64,000 nt of DNA from Xanthomonas theicola (GTDB lineage: Bacteria; Pseudomonadota; Gammaproteobacteria; Xanthomonadales; Xanthomonadaceae). Positions 28,297-37,461 of the stretch are shown piece after piece (position 1 is the first letter of the stretch; each line of letters begins with the position of its first letter). The notes under the pieces were generated by a model, which was not told the origin of the DNA, did no database searches, and saw nothing but the letters and a program-made list of their open reading frames with translations. Both the position numbers and the translations under genes were made by a program. The stretch is taken from NCBI RefSeq assembly GCF_014236795.1, contig NZ_CP049017.1, positions 2,892,001 to 2,956,000 of the forward strand. Reading direction: 5' to 3'.

Positions 28297-28798
28297 GGCA
28301 GTCCCTTTCCGATGAGCCAGGCGGCGTGCTTCTCAGCGGTGTATTCGGGCAGCGGTAGGCGCGCAGCGAGCCGGTTAGCAAGCGTGCGCCAGTACGCGGG
28401 CGAGACAGCGGAGGGTGTGATGCCCAGCGCCTCGATGGCGTCGATGCGTTCCAGCACGGCACGGACTTGGTTTTCGCCCTCGGCATGCAGCAGGCGCGCG
28501 CCGGGCTGCACACCGGGGATGCGCTGCATGGCGTCGAGTAGCGTGGCGGTCTGCATCACCATGAGCTGCCAGCGCACAGTGCCGTAATCGTTGGCCTGCC
28601 AGCGGCGCAGCGCCGCCAGCGGTCGAGCTGGAGCGTGCGAGCGGGTTCACCGAAGCGCAGGTACAGCTTGAAGCGCGGTTCGATGTACGCCAGCACCACG
28701 CGGGTCAGCGGTGCGCCGGCATGTCCAGCGAGTGCTGTGGGATGCAGTGGCAGTGCAGCCGTGGCCGCGCCAGCGGCAGGCAAAGCAGATGGGTTCAT
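28293..28798 (-). pseudogene. DUF2840 protein, internal deletion
   Basis: The ATG at 28798 has a GAGG site and gives NPSALPAAGAATAALPL and then LAYIEPRFKLYLRFGEPART-LQLDRWRRC. A block of about a dozen residues expected next is missing, and the frame shifts. The second part (WQLMVMQTATLLDAMQRIPG, then AYWRTLANRLAARLPLPEYT) ends at 28293. DUF2840 lies between the partition genes and traF in Tn4371-like elements. Its function is unknown. Confidence 0.8.
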
Positions 28799-28980
28799 GG
28801 TGCGTCCTCTCTGCGGCTCTCGGGAAACTCTCGTTCCAGCAAGCCGCGCAGTAACTCGGCCACGGTCACGCCTTGCGTGAAGACCGATACCTTGATGCGC
28901 GCCCGCATGGCGGGCGTAATGTCGAGCGTCAAACGCGCGGTGTAGAGATCGGCTTTGCGTAACGCATCTGAATGCGTCGG
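28795..28980 (-). pseudogene. Partition-type ribbon-helix-helix protein, C-terminal fragment
   Basis: After a TAG at 28983-28981, about 61 codons read SDALRKADLYTARLTLDITP and IKVSVFTQGVTVAELLRGLL, a ribbon-helix-helix-like domain found directly after parA and before DUF2840 in Tn4371-like elements. The N-terminal part and start codon are absent. Its TGA overlaps the DUF2840 start as ATGA, a remnant of the original operon. Confidence 0.6.
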
Positions 28981-29810
28981 CTAAGTCGTCATCCAAATGG
29001 AGCACAGCACAACCACCGCGCCGCAGCCCGCGCCGAAGATCAGGACTGTTTGCGGCAGGGTTGTCCTGCATCAATGCAACAGTGCGGGCCAAGACCGATC
29101 AGGTCTTGGGCCAGACTCAAATAGTCACAATGGATGCCACGATGCATTGCTCGGCCGTGGCCAGCGCAAGCATTCCGATTACCAAGTCGATCAGGCCACC
29201 TCTTCGCCCGACGGGATTGAGCGGCCCCCGTAGCCAAGTCGCGCGCGTGTTCGCTACGAACACGCGCACGACAGGCGGCGCTTCCACGGAAGCGCGGATG
29301 CACTTGCGTGGAAAAGCGCACAACCATTGAATCGTATCCGTGCATTCGTGCAGAAACACGAATGCGCAACCCATCGCATCCGTAAAAGCACGCAAGCACA
29401 GAAGCGGAGGTATGGGGCACGCGCACGTCCGCCACTGTGTCACCGCACACCGGATTCCTAGATTCGGAGCCCGCCTTTGCTTTGGCTGTTTGTGCGGTCG
29501 GCGCGAGGAACCCGGTTGGCCCTGTTGCCACCGCCTTTCCTGAGTTCATCGCCCGCGACCCAAGTAGCCCGCGACCGTGTGCTGTCAAGGACAAAAGCGC
29601 AGGGTTGGTGCGGCCCGCAGGCTTGCCGAGGACACGGCCCTGCGCTCCTTGACAGCACACGGTCGTGGGCTACCGTCGCTGACAAGGTGATGAACTCAGG
29701 GAAGACGGTGGCAACAGGCACCGGCGCACTTGTGCGCCGACCGCACGCAAGCGGAGCCCGCAGGCCCGGATCGGAATCCGGGCCTGAGGCGTCAGCGATG
29801 GAAGCCCCTA
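28981..29810. other. Hairpin-dense stretch without a recognised gene
   Basis: No coding frame is convincing across 830 bases. Several perfect hairpins are present: GGCCAAGACC with its inverse near 29088-29113, an 11-bp stem at 29243-29253/29257-29267, and CAGGCCCGGAT with its inverse at 29761-29786. A large inverted repeat fills 29461-29786. It lies between the broken partition gene and an IS5-type insertion. Confidence 0.5.
29461..29786. repeat. About 320-bp imperfect inverted repeat
   Basis: The left arm 29521-29604 and right arm 29638-29718 are inverted copies with roughly 80 percent match. The best block is GTAGCCCGCGACCGTGTGCT and its inverse, with one mismatch. Weaker inverted similarity extends outwards (GTGCGGTCGGCGC on the left, inverted on the right). 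The loop of about 33 bases has no coding sign. It could be a MITE or the fold-back result of a duplication. Confidence 0.6.
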
Positions 29811-30966
29811 GGGAAGCTCTGAACAACGTTCCAGACCACATACATTCCGGCATCTTGAACGCCAGGAACGCGTAAAGCGGGTTTGTCGGACGAGGTTTTG
29901 CGCTTTTCTGGCGACGTATCCCGCGCCAGGCAGCATTACCCCCTGGCCGGCAGCAACTGCCGGCGCGCCATCCATCGATTGGAGAGCGCAAACAACGTCA
30001 GCACCTGCGCCGTGTTCTTGGCTAGGCCCCGATAGCGGACCTTGGTGTAACCGAACTGGCGTTTGATCACCCGGAATGGATGCTCCACCTTCGCGCGTAC
30101 GCTGGCCTTGAAGTGTTCCCAACGCGTTTGCCGGACACGCTCGCGTTGATTGCCGATGGCTTGGATCGTCGAGGGTCTGGCGGCAATGAAGAATGCTGCC
30201 TTGCAGTTTTGCAGTTCGTCGCGTTTGTCCGCACCGCTATCGCCGCTATCGCCGAACACGCTGTCTTCTTTGCCATGCAGCAAGGCGTGCGTCACCGTGA
30301 CATCGGCGACATTGGCGGCCGTGCAACGGACCTGGTGCACCAACCCGGAAAACGCATCCACGCCGATGTGCGCCTTCATCCCGAAATACCACTGATTGCC
30401 CTTCTTGGTCTGATGCATCTCAGGGTCACGCGCATGGTCGGCATTCTTGGTCGAACTGGGTGCGGCGATCAGCGTCGCATCGACAATCGTGCCCGACCGC
30501 AGGCTCTGGCCCTTGCGCGCCAGATGCGCGTTGACCGCTGCCAACATCCGCGCGGCGAGGCCATCGGTTTCCAGCAGGCGGCGAAAGTTAAGAATCGTGG
30601 TCTCCTCGGGAACGTTGTCCAAGCCACCGAGCTGGGCAAAACGACGCAAGCTCGGGATCTCGTGCAACGCTTCTTCCATCGCCGGATCGCTCAACGCATA
30701 CCACTGCTGCAACAGATGAATCCGCAACATCGTCGCCAATGCGTACGGTGGCCGACCTGGACGCCCCGACACCGGATAGTGCGGTGCGATCAGCCCCAGC
30801 AATTGCTTCCATGGGACGACCTGCTCCATCTCGGCAAGGAAGATCTCACGGCGCCTCCGCTTACGCTTGCCCAGGCCCTCAGCATCACCAAACGTCAGTT
30901 GCGTGGCCCATCCCTCTACGTGAGCGAATAGTGTCGCTCATCTGCGGTGTGTTGTTCAGACCTTCC
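29811..30966 (-). mobile_element. IS5-family element (IS1478-like)
   Basis: The element is bounded by GGGAAGCTCTGAACAAC at 29811 and the inverted GTTGTTCAGACCTTCC ending at 30966. It carries one long transposase gene on the minus strand. Its right end abuts the TTA target duplication of IS5 copy B, so copy B inserted directly next to it. Confidence 0.85.
29936..30904 (-). CDS. IS5-family transposase, start codon altered
   Basis: The frame encodes a full DDE transposase: PHYPVSGRPGRPPYALATML, then TIVDATLIAAPSSTKNADHA (first Asp), GDSGDSGADKRDEL (second Asp) and RAKVEHPFRVIKRQFGYTKV (Glu). Homologous proteins begin QLTFGDAEGLGKRKR, which is present from 30901, but the codon before it is ACG at 30904 where ATG is expected. 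The first available ATG is internal, at 30829 (298 codons). The enzyme may be made from a weak start or lack 25 residues. Confidence 0.8.
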   Translation of the reverse strand, partial: TQLTFGDAEGLGKRKRRRREIFLAEMEQVVPWKQLLGLIAPHYPVSGRPGRPPYALATMLRIHLLQQWYALSDPAMEEALHEIPSLRRFAQLGGLDNVPEETTILNFRRLLETDGLAARMLAAVNAHLARKGQSLRSGTIVDATLIAAPSSTKNADHARDPEMHQTKKGNQWYFGMKAHIGVDAFSGLVHQVRCTAANVADVTVTHALLHGKEDSVFGDSGDSGADKRDELQNCKAAFFIAARPSTIQAIGNQRERVRQTRWEHFKASVRAKVEHPFRVIKRQFGYTKVRYRGLAKNTAQVLTLFALSNRWMARRQLLPARG

Positions 30967-30969
30967 TTA

Positions 30970-31818
30970 GAACCTGTTCACGATCTTTTGAGTAGTAGTG
31001 TCAGGCATGCCAGGTGGATGAACTGCAAGCTGGTGTTGAGCTTGCGCTCGCAGTTCTTCCATAGCCTTCGGTTCTTTTCCAGCCACGCAAAGCTGCGTTC
31101 GACGATCCAGCGCTTGGGCATGACCTTGAAGATGTGCAGTTCGCTGCGTTTGGCGATCTGCACCGTGACTTGCTTGCCCAGGATCTCTCGTACGCCTTCG
31201 GCGAACGGTTCTGCGGTATAGCCGCTATCGCACAACAGGTTTTGCACGTGTCCCAGGTTCGGCTTGCAACGATCCAGGGATTGGAGCGCGCCTTTGCGGT
31301 CGGTCACTTCCGCCGTCGTCACCGCGACCGCATGTGGCAGGCCTTGGGTATCGACGGCGATGCGACGCTTGATCCCCGAGACCTTCTTGCCCGCGTCATA
31401 ACCCTTCTGGCCGGCCGTGTCCGTGTTCTTCACGCTCTGTGCGTCCACGATCAAGAACGTGCTGCAAGCGTTGCGCCCCTGTCTCTGGCGGGCCGCGCCA
31501 ACCTGATTTTTTGAGCGCCCGCTCCAGCAGGCTCACTCCTTCATCGTCTGGTTCGCTCCACTTGGCAAAGTAGCAGTGCGCGGTGCGCCACTTCGGGAAG
31601 TCGCTGGGCAGCGCTGGCCACTGACAGCCGGTGTGCAGCAGGTACAGCACCGCGCACCACACGTCCTACAGATCCACGGTCCGTGGCTTGGTACGCTTGC
31701 GCGCCTGCTCCAGAATGGGGCGGATCTGCTCGAACCGCTCCCGGCTCATGGCACTCGGATACGTCTTTGTGCGCATCCGCAGAGTTTGCACTACCCGGGA
31801 AAGATCGTGAACAGGTTC
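30970..31818 (-). mobile_element. IS5-family element, copy B (defective, inverted relative to copy A)
   Basis: The 849-bp element has the same ends as copy A and TTA target duplications (30967-30969 and 31819-31821). It has the same TAG after KPRTVDL and the same frame break before GRNACSTF as copy A, with few point differences (for example a six-A run in place of AAGAAA at the break). Orientation is opposite to copy A, so the two flank 27260-30969 as inverted copies. Confidence 0.88.
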
Positions 31819-31821
31819 TTA

Positions 31822-32075
31822 GAGCGCACAGCGTAGGATTTGCGCGCTTTTCGGCGATTGACAACTGCTTACGCATCCCGCATGGCTGCGGGCTTCCGGT
31901 GGGGAACATTCAGATCGTGGACCAGTACAGCGTCGCTGGAATATGGACAGTTCGCGACGAGGCTGGGAGTCTATGGATTCAGAAAGAGCATGGACCCGCG
32001 CTAATTCCTCACGGTAGCTTGGTGCAGATCATCCGAAATTTCGAAGGTCGCATCTCCATCTTGCTGTCGTCATAG
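31822..32075 (+). pseudogene. C-terminal fragment of an unknown protein
   Basis: After copy B the plus strand stays open for about 84 codons (VGNIQIVDQYSVAGIWTVRD, then GPALIPHGSLVQIIRNFEG) to a stop at 32075. The lower GC and lack of any start suggest the end of a gene cut by the IS5 insertion. I do not recognise it. It is convergent with the AlbA_2 gene. Confidence 0.4.
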
Positions 32076-32087
32076 AGGGGCGCGTTC

Positions 32088-33329
32088 TTATGGATTTGCA
32101 GGGGACCTGGGTAGTACGACCCTGACATGATCCTCGGTGGCTTCAAAGTCGGGACGAACGCCGTTTCCTTCGAGCATCAGAGGAACGATTTTGTTGCGCA
32201 CGCCCATGCCGCGTGCATCCACGTAGCCGTAGTCACGCAACACCTCCACGATGATCGGGTTGCGAGGGGATCGCTGCCCCGCGAGCATTTTTTCAATGGT
32301 CATGGAGTTCTGGAGCGCGCCGGGACTCAAAACCTCCAGTCGGTCAGAATACGATACGACTTCAACCTCCAGCGCGCGAGTCCAGTCGCGATGCGCCAGC
32401 GCGTTGATGATCGACTCGCGCAGTGCTTCGGGCGGATAGTGCCATGTCCGCTGCCGTCGCAAACCTTGCGCCAGCGTCTCGTCTTCGACGCTGACGAAGG
32501 GCTGCATCCTGTCCGTCAGGTCTTCGATCAGCCCCCGTTCAATCAATTCCCGGGAGCCGCCTTGTGAACCAAAGCGGCCAACGAGAGGACCGTCCAGGAT
32601 CGTGTCGTCGAGCGCCTGATAAGTCTTGTCGTTCCCAATGAACGCCATCCAACGCACGCCCGCCTGACGCAGAAAGCGACGCGGCGTGCGACCGAACAGG
32701 ACCAGGCCCGCAATCGTGCAGACAGGCGTGGCAACGCCTGTCTCCGTCATGAACCCCAAGCCGATCATGCGGCGCAGCCATGCCTCATCGGTTGCCGGCA
32801 ACTCGCGGTCGCCTGCCAGCGTCAACAGATAGTCCTGTAGGCGCTCTCGATCGAGTGCTTCAAAGGCCGCGCCAGAGACGGGCAGCATTTCGCTGTGTAG
32901 CATGCCGCCACTTTCAAACAGGCGGGCTTGCTGCTCCCGGGTGGCCAGGCGCGACGTGCTTCCGACCCGCACATAGATGTCTTCGCGCCCGTTGTGTCGG
33001 AGCACATAGGGCTTGGATGTGCCTGTAGCGATCGAGACCACGGCGACGCGCTTGCCATCGTCGAGAGCAATTACCTCATAGAACGGCAGCAGCAGAGGAT
33101 GGACATAGCGGCCGAAGACGGTGTCCATGACCCATGTTTCGAGGTCGTCGCGTTGAACGCCGGATATGGCGCCATCGTCCTCGACACCGAGCAAAACCAT
33201 CCCGCCCCGCAGGTTCGCCAGCGCGACGATCTCTTTGGCGAGTTGTTCTGGGCGGATGTCGTCGCGTTTGAACTCCACGCCCGAGTTCTCGCCATTCGCG
33301 ATAATTTCCAGCAGTTCGGTTCTCAACAT
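32088..33329 (-). CDS. Schlafen AlbA_2-domain / divergent-AAA ATP-binding protein
   Basis: The protein is 413 residues. Residues 1-125 form an AlbA_2 domain (ENSGVEFKRDDIRPEQLAKE, then LANLRGGMVLLGVEDDGAISG and EDIYVRVGSTSR). The C-terminal half is a GHKL/HATPase_c_4-like domain (PPEALRESIINALAHRDWT, then DRLEVLSPGALQ and GMGVRNKIVPLM). This architecture covers nucleic-acid-binding ATPases annotated as RecG-like or transcription regulators, several of which occur in defence loci. It starts 13 bp after the TrlF-type gene and is the last gene of the three-gene operon. Confidence 0.85.
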   Translation of the reverse strand: MLRTELLEIIANGENSGVEFKRDDIRPEQLAKEIVALANLRGGMVLLGVEDDGAISGVQRDDLETWVMDTVFGRYVHPLLLPFYEVIALDDGKRVAVVSIATGTSKPYVLRHNGREDIYVRVGSTSRLATREQQARLFESGGMLHSEMLPVSGAAFEALDRERLQDYLLTLAGDRELPATDEAWLRRMIGLGFMTETGVATPVCTIAGLVLFGRTPRRFLRQAGVRWMAFIGNDKTYQALDDTILDGPLVGRFGSQGGSRELIERGLIEDLTDRMQPFVSVEDETLAQGLRRQRTWHYPPEALRESIINALAHRDWTRALEVEVVSYSDRLEVLSPGALQNSMTIEKMLAGQRSPRNPIIVEVLRDYGYVDARGMGVRNKIVPLMLEGNGVRPDFEATEDHVRVVLPRSPANP

Positions 33330-33341
33330 CTTCTGTTCTCG

Positions 33342-36011
33342 CTAGAAGCCATATTTTTCCTTGCGCTGGGAGAACGCCTCCCGGCCTCCTTCAAGAATCT
33401 CGGCGACGCGTTCGCGGATCTCCGGCACGTCGATGGAGCCTTGGGCTTGCTCAGGCATCTCGGCATGGGAATCCGAGGCAGAGAAGATGCCGATCCACTC
33501 CGCATCACCGAACACCGGAATGTTCGCGTTGTGGGTGGCGAACAGGAACTGGCGCTCCGTCTTCGCACTACGCAGTTGCGTGACGATCCGCTCGGCGATG
33601 AAAGCGTTGTCCAGGTTATCTTCCGGTTGATCCATGATGAGCGGGTCGTCGTTCTCCAGAAGCAGCAGGTGCAGGATGGCCGTGCATTGCTGGCCGGTTG
33701 ACAACTGCGCCAGCGGTTTGAATATATCCCCCTGGTGCGCGATATTCAGTTCGATCAGGATGCGATCCTGAAGGTCGATCTCTTCAAGTTCGAGAACCAG
33801 GCTGCGATCCAGCCGTGCGAGGGTTTCGACGACCGAGTTCTGCATGCCCCAATCCCAGGTCAAGGTTTTGATGGCGTCTTCGCCGCCGCGAATGGCCTGG
33901 ACCAGCGCGGGCACGGTCAGATCGTCGCCTGCCTGTTCGATCCAGGCGAGCTTTTTCTCGCCGAGCCCCGGCGCCTGTAGCAGAAACTCTTTCAAAGCCT
34001 TGCGCTGCCCACCGATTTTCAGATTCAGCCGGAGCTTTCCGTCGAGTTTGCGATTGAGCTTCTTGACGGCTGCCCGAAGTTCGTCACTGCGCTGATCCCG
34101 AAGGCGATAGAACTCGTCCAGAAGATTTCTGCGCTGAGCTTCCAGCTCGGCCAGCAGCTTGTCCACGGTCCCCACACGGGTCTCGCTGGGCCGAATCGAC
34201 TCGATCTCGCGCAACAGCTCCTGATATGCCCGGCCGACGTCGCGGCCGGGTTTTCCGGCGAACGCTGGCAGGCTGGAAAAGACCTTTTCTAGGGACTCCG
34301 ATTCCGCGTCGATCTGGGTCTTCAACTGCCCTTGTTGACCTTCGGCTGTCGCGGAAGCTGCGGCAAGCAGCCTCCGCAGAGCGGTGAGGTGCGTCGTGAA
34401 GTCCTTGCCAAGCGTGTCCAGTACCGTACGCATAGCGGCGAGAATAGGCGCGTGCGGCAGCCCGTCCAGCGCCTTCTCACTGAGGAATGCCATGTCCGGG
34501 AGGCTGTCCTCCAGCGCCGACAATCCTTCGCCGACTCGACCAAGCTCTTCATTGACCCGTCTTGAAAGCTGGCGTTCCCGTTCGAGCAGCGGCACGAGCG
34601 CGAGCTTGTTTTCCAGGCCGAGCGATTTGAACTGTTGCACCTGTTCGGTCAGCTTGGGCAATCGCCCGACTTGGGTCTGCAATTCATCCTTCTGCCGGGT
34701 TGCAGCCAGCAGCTTGTCGCGGTTCTCGGCGAGCCGTTTGGCGATAGCCGCCAACTCGCTGGTCAGCGAGGTGCCGCCGGGCAGAAACCGATTCAGGATC
34801 GCCGTCTGGCTTGCGGGATCGCGAGCCAATTCAAAAATCTCGTTCTGGCCGTATATCTCGATGCGGGGCAGCAGGTCGCGCGGGTGCAGCGTGGAGACCT
34901 GCCCCTGCTCATCCTTGACGATGGGCGGTTCGCCGTAGCGGCGGGAAACCAGATAGCGCCTGCCATGCAGTGCTCGGGAGACGACCTCCAGTTCGATACG
35001 ACCGCCTGCGCCGAGATTGGCTTTGACGATTTCATCGTGCTGCCGGCGAGCGGACGCCGCGCGCGGCGGCGCATCCAGCACGTAGCGCAGGCACTCGATC
35101 AAGGTCGATTTGCCGGTGCCGCGTCCGCCGATCACTGCGTTCAGGTGTGCCGACAGCTCGATGCTGATGCCATCCAGGTAGCCCCCATGAAAGCGTAGGT
35201 TTTCCAGCCGGGAGTAGTGCGTGTCAGCCAGGGCGCCAAGCCGGATGCGTGACTCCGGATCCTTGAACGCAGTGGTGAAGCTCTCGAAGCTTGGCCGCGT
35301 CATCTTGATCCAGCAACTGGCGCATGGATCGGCGATGTCCTCCGGCTTGGCTACGTCCTTCGCGTTCAGCAGCGCGATGCGATGCTCGCGCTGGTAGGCG
35401 GAGCTCTTGTTGAGGACGATGTCTTTGTAGTTCGTTGGCAAGTCCTTCAGAGGCCCCGGAATCTGGCCGGCTTTCACCAACGCCTCGGTCTTCCAGATAT
35501 GCACCAGCCCGCCGCCATCCTGATTGAGGCGCAACAATCCATTGCCGCTCGTCATGTGCGCCGCATACCAGAAGCCGCCCAAGTCGAAGATGGTTTGCGC
35601 CAGGTCGAGACAGGTCTTGCCCGAGGGCCATACCGTGTCCTGGACGTCCGTCAGATCAAGCCGTCCCAGGTAGCGGTTCAACCGGTCTTTGGTCGTGCCT
35701 TCGGGAAACAGGCACACCATGTGGATTTTCTCGCTGGACGCGATCTCGAAGCCGGGAAACACGACGATGCCGTGCGGCTCCAGAAAACGACGCAGGCCAT
35801 CGACGGCATCGACGCTGCCGTGATCCGCGATGCCAACGACCTTGATGTCCTGTGCCAGGCAGTGGTCGAGCAACTGCTGGTTGTAGGTGGCCTCGTCGAG
35901 CCCGTGTTCGGTGCCGCGGTACTTCGATTGGTAGCCGGATGGATTGACCTGAAGAGCGCAGCGCCAGAAGCGGGCGACGGTGTAGCTCGGCTGGCTAGTC
36001 GTGTCGTTCAT
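33342..36011 (-). CDS. TrlF-type protein: PHP-like domain plus SMC-like ATPase
   Basis: The protein is 889 residues. Residues 15-110 are PHP-like (IKVVGIADHGSVDAVDGL, then VVFPGFEIASSEKIHMVCLF), but the first metal motif, normally HxH, reads ALQVNP here. Walker A is GGRGTGKST (~295-303). A long charged, coiled-coil-like middle (~400-740) follows. The signature QLSTGQQ (~770), Walker B PLIMDQPEDNLD (~790-801) and H-loop FATHN (~825) complete an ABC/SMC/Rad50-like ATPase. Nucleases or nucleic-acid sensors with this design are typical of phage defence. Its ATG overlaps the stop of the upstream ribbon-helix-helix gene. Confidence 0.85.
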   Translation of the reverse strand: MNDTTSQPSYTVARFWRCALQVNPSGYQSKYRGTEHGLDEATYNQQLLDHCLAQDIKVVGIADHGSVDAVDGLRRFLEPHGIVVFPGFEIASSEKIHMVCLFPEGTTKDRLNRYLGRLDLTDVQDTVWPSGKTCLDLAQTIFDLGGFWYAAHMTSGNGLLRLNQDGGGLVHIWKTEALVKAGQIPGPLKDLPTNYKDIVLNKSSAYQREHRIALLNAKDVAKPEDIADPCASCWIKMTRPSFESFTTAFKDPESRIRLGALADTHYSRLENLRFHGGYLDGISIELSAHLNAVIGGRGTGKSTLIECLRYVLDAPPRAASARRQHDEIVKANLGAGGRIELEVVSRALHGRRYLVSRRYGEPPIVKDEQGQVSTLHPRDLLPRIEIYGQNEIFELARDPASQTAILNRFLPGGTSLTSELAAIAKRLAENRDKLLAATRQKDELQTQVGRLPKLTEQVQQFKSLGLENKLALVPLLERERQLSRRVNEELGRVGEGLSALEDSLPDMAFLSEKALDGLPHAPILAAMRTVLDTLGKDFTTHLTALRRLLAAASATAEGQQGQLKTQIDAESESLEKVFSSLPAFAGKPGRDVGRAYQELLREIESIRPSETRVGTVDKLLAELEAQRRNLLDEFYRLRDQRSDELRAAVKKLNRKLDGKLRLNLKIGGQRKALKEFLLQAPGLGEKKLAWIEQAGDDLTVPALVQAIRGGEDAIKTLTWDWGMQNSVVETLARLDRSLVLELEEIDLQDRILIELNIAHQGDIFKPLAQLSTGQQCTAILHLLLLENDDPLIMDQPEDNLDNAFIAERIVTQLRSAKTERQFLFATHNANIPVFGDAEWIGIFSASDSHAEMPEQAQGSIDVPEIRERVAEILEGGREAFSQRKEKYGF

Positions 36012-36223
36012 TCCTTGCGCCTCCCGGAAGGCCGCGCGGGATTCGTCACAGGCATGTCAGGTCCTTCGCGCAGCAGTTTGTCCACGGCTTTGCGCACCAG
36101 CCATGCCACGCTCACATCCTCGCGCGAAGCGATCGTTTGCAGCGCGTCGAGTTGTCGCTGCGGCAGCGTGACAGTCACTCGTTTGATTTCGGCGTCTACA
36201 GGGCGGCTCATGGGGTTGAACAT
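36008..36223 (-). CDS. Ribbon-helix-helix (CopG-type) protein
   Basis: The protein is 71 residues from ATG 36223, or 67 from ATG 36211; neither has a clear ribosome site. The core KRVTVTLPQRQLDALQTIAS and VAWLVRKAVDKLLREG is a ribbon-helix-helix DNA-binding domain. It is first in an operon with the TrlF-type ATPase (4-bp ATGA overlap) and the AlbA_2 protein, so it probably represses or tunes that operon. A TATTAT box lies about 30 bases upstream of the start on the minus strand. Confidence 0.78.
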   Translation of the reverse strand: MFNPMSRPVDAEIKRVTVTLPQRQLDALQTIASREDVSVAWLVRKAVDKLLREGPDMPVTNPARPSGRRKE

Positions 36224-36301
36224 CAACTTGCATCAGGTTGCTTAATAATACTGCATCTTGACTCACTGCGCATAGGGAATGGCGTATGGTCAAACAGCAT
36301 G

Positions 36302-37292
36302 GGCGCCCCCGACCCGGCGCGCCACGCATCGCTGCGGTGTTCGGCGACCTGTCGGTGAACTTCCTCGGCGCCGGCGACTTCGGCCCGGCGCAATGCATCA
36401 CCGACTGCAACGACCCTTACCAGGTGCGCACCTGCCGCCTCCGGCGGCGGCGATCCGCGTTTGCCCAACCGGCTTGGCAACGACTGGGGTGCAGCAGCAG
36501 CGCAGCTACCTGCAGGCGCTGAAGGCGCTGGGCGTCGCCGGCCCCCGCATCGACGCGGCCAAGCACATGCGCTTGGACCACCTCAATCGCGTGCTCGACG
36601 GCGGCATCCGCTCCGGGGGGGACATGTGTTCGGCGAGGTCATCACCGGCGGCGGCGGCAATACCCACTACGACCAGTTCCTGGCGGCCTACCTGCAGACG
36701 CCGCCGCATGCCTACGATTTCCCGCTGTTCAACTCGATCCGCGACGCCTTGCCTTCGGTGGCAGCCGGGACCCGCTGGCCGATCCCGGCGCCTGCGGCCA
36801 GGCGTTGCCCGGCAAGCGCGCAGCGACCTTCACGATCACCCACGACATCCCAGACAACGCAGGCTTCCGCTACACGATCCTCGATCCAGTCGACGCGACC
36901 CTGGCCTATGCCTACCGGCTCTCGGCCGCGACGGCGGCGTGCCGATGGTTTACTCGGACAACGACGAGAGCGGCGACAATCGCTGGGTAGGCGTCTACCA
37001 GCGCGACGACCTCAGGCGCACGATCGGCTTCCACAACGCCGCGCAGGGCAGCGACATGCAGGTGCTGTCCCACGACGCCTGCCATCTGCTGTTCCGCCGC
37101 GGCGATCTGGGCATCGTCGGCATCAACAACTGCGGCACCGCGGTCACCGCCGCCGTGGCGATGAGCGACAGCGCGCTGCACTGGAACCGGGACTACACCG
37201 ACGCGCTGGGCGCGGGCAGCGTGGTGCGCATCTCCAGCAGCAGCTACAGCTTCAACCTGCCGCCACGCCAGGCGCGGATGTGGAAGCGTTGA
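36302..37292 (+). pseudogene. GH13 alpha-amylase-like gene, 5' part lost, frameshifted
   Basis: Blocks of a GH13 glycosidase appear in different frames: FLGAGDFGPAQCITDCNDPY, then LQALKALGVAGPRIDAAKHM with the catalytic aspartate in RIDAAKHM, then HVFGEVITGGGGNTHYDQFL with the acid glutamate in FGEV, then TITHDIPDNAGFRYTILD, and GRDGGVPMVYSDNDESG to a stop at 37292. The N-terminal half of the barrel is missing and at least three shifts occur. It marks the right border of the accessory island. Confidence 0.8.
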
Positions 37293-37461
37293 TCACCGCG
37301 GACGACAACACCGCGGATGGCGGCGGCGTCCACGCGCCGCAGCGCGGCTCCAGGGCGGCAAGGCGGCGGCGCCCCCATCCCGGCCTGTGCTGCAGCCGCC
37401 ACCGCGATCCGCGGGGAGCGGCGACGACCGGCGCCCCCTGCGACCGCGCCAATGGCACATC

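Noticed and set aside
29088..29267. Integron attC sites
   Set aside because: Hairpins are present, but the paired RYYYAAC and GTTRRRY core sites and cassettes with reading frames were not found.
26393..31818. The two IS5 copies as an active composite transposon
   Set aside because: Each copy has its own TTA duplication, both transposases are broken, and the interval contains decayed conjugation genes plus an unrelated IS, so there is no sign that it moves as a unit.
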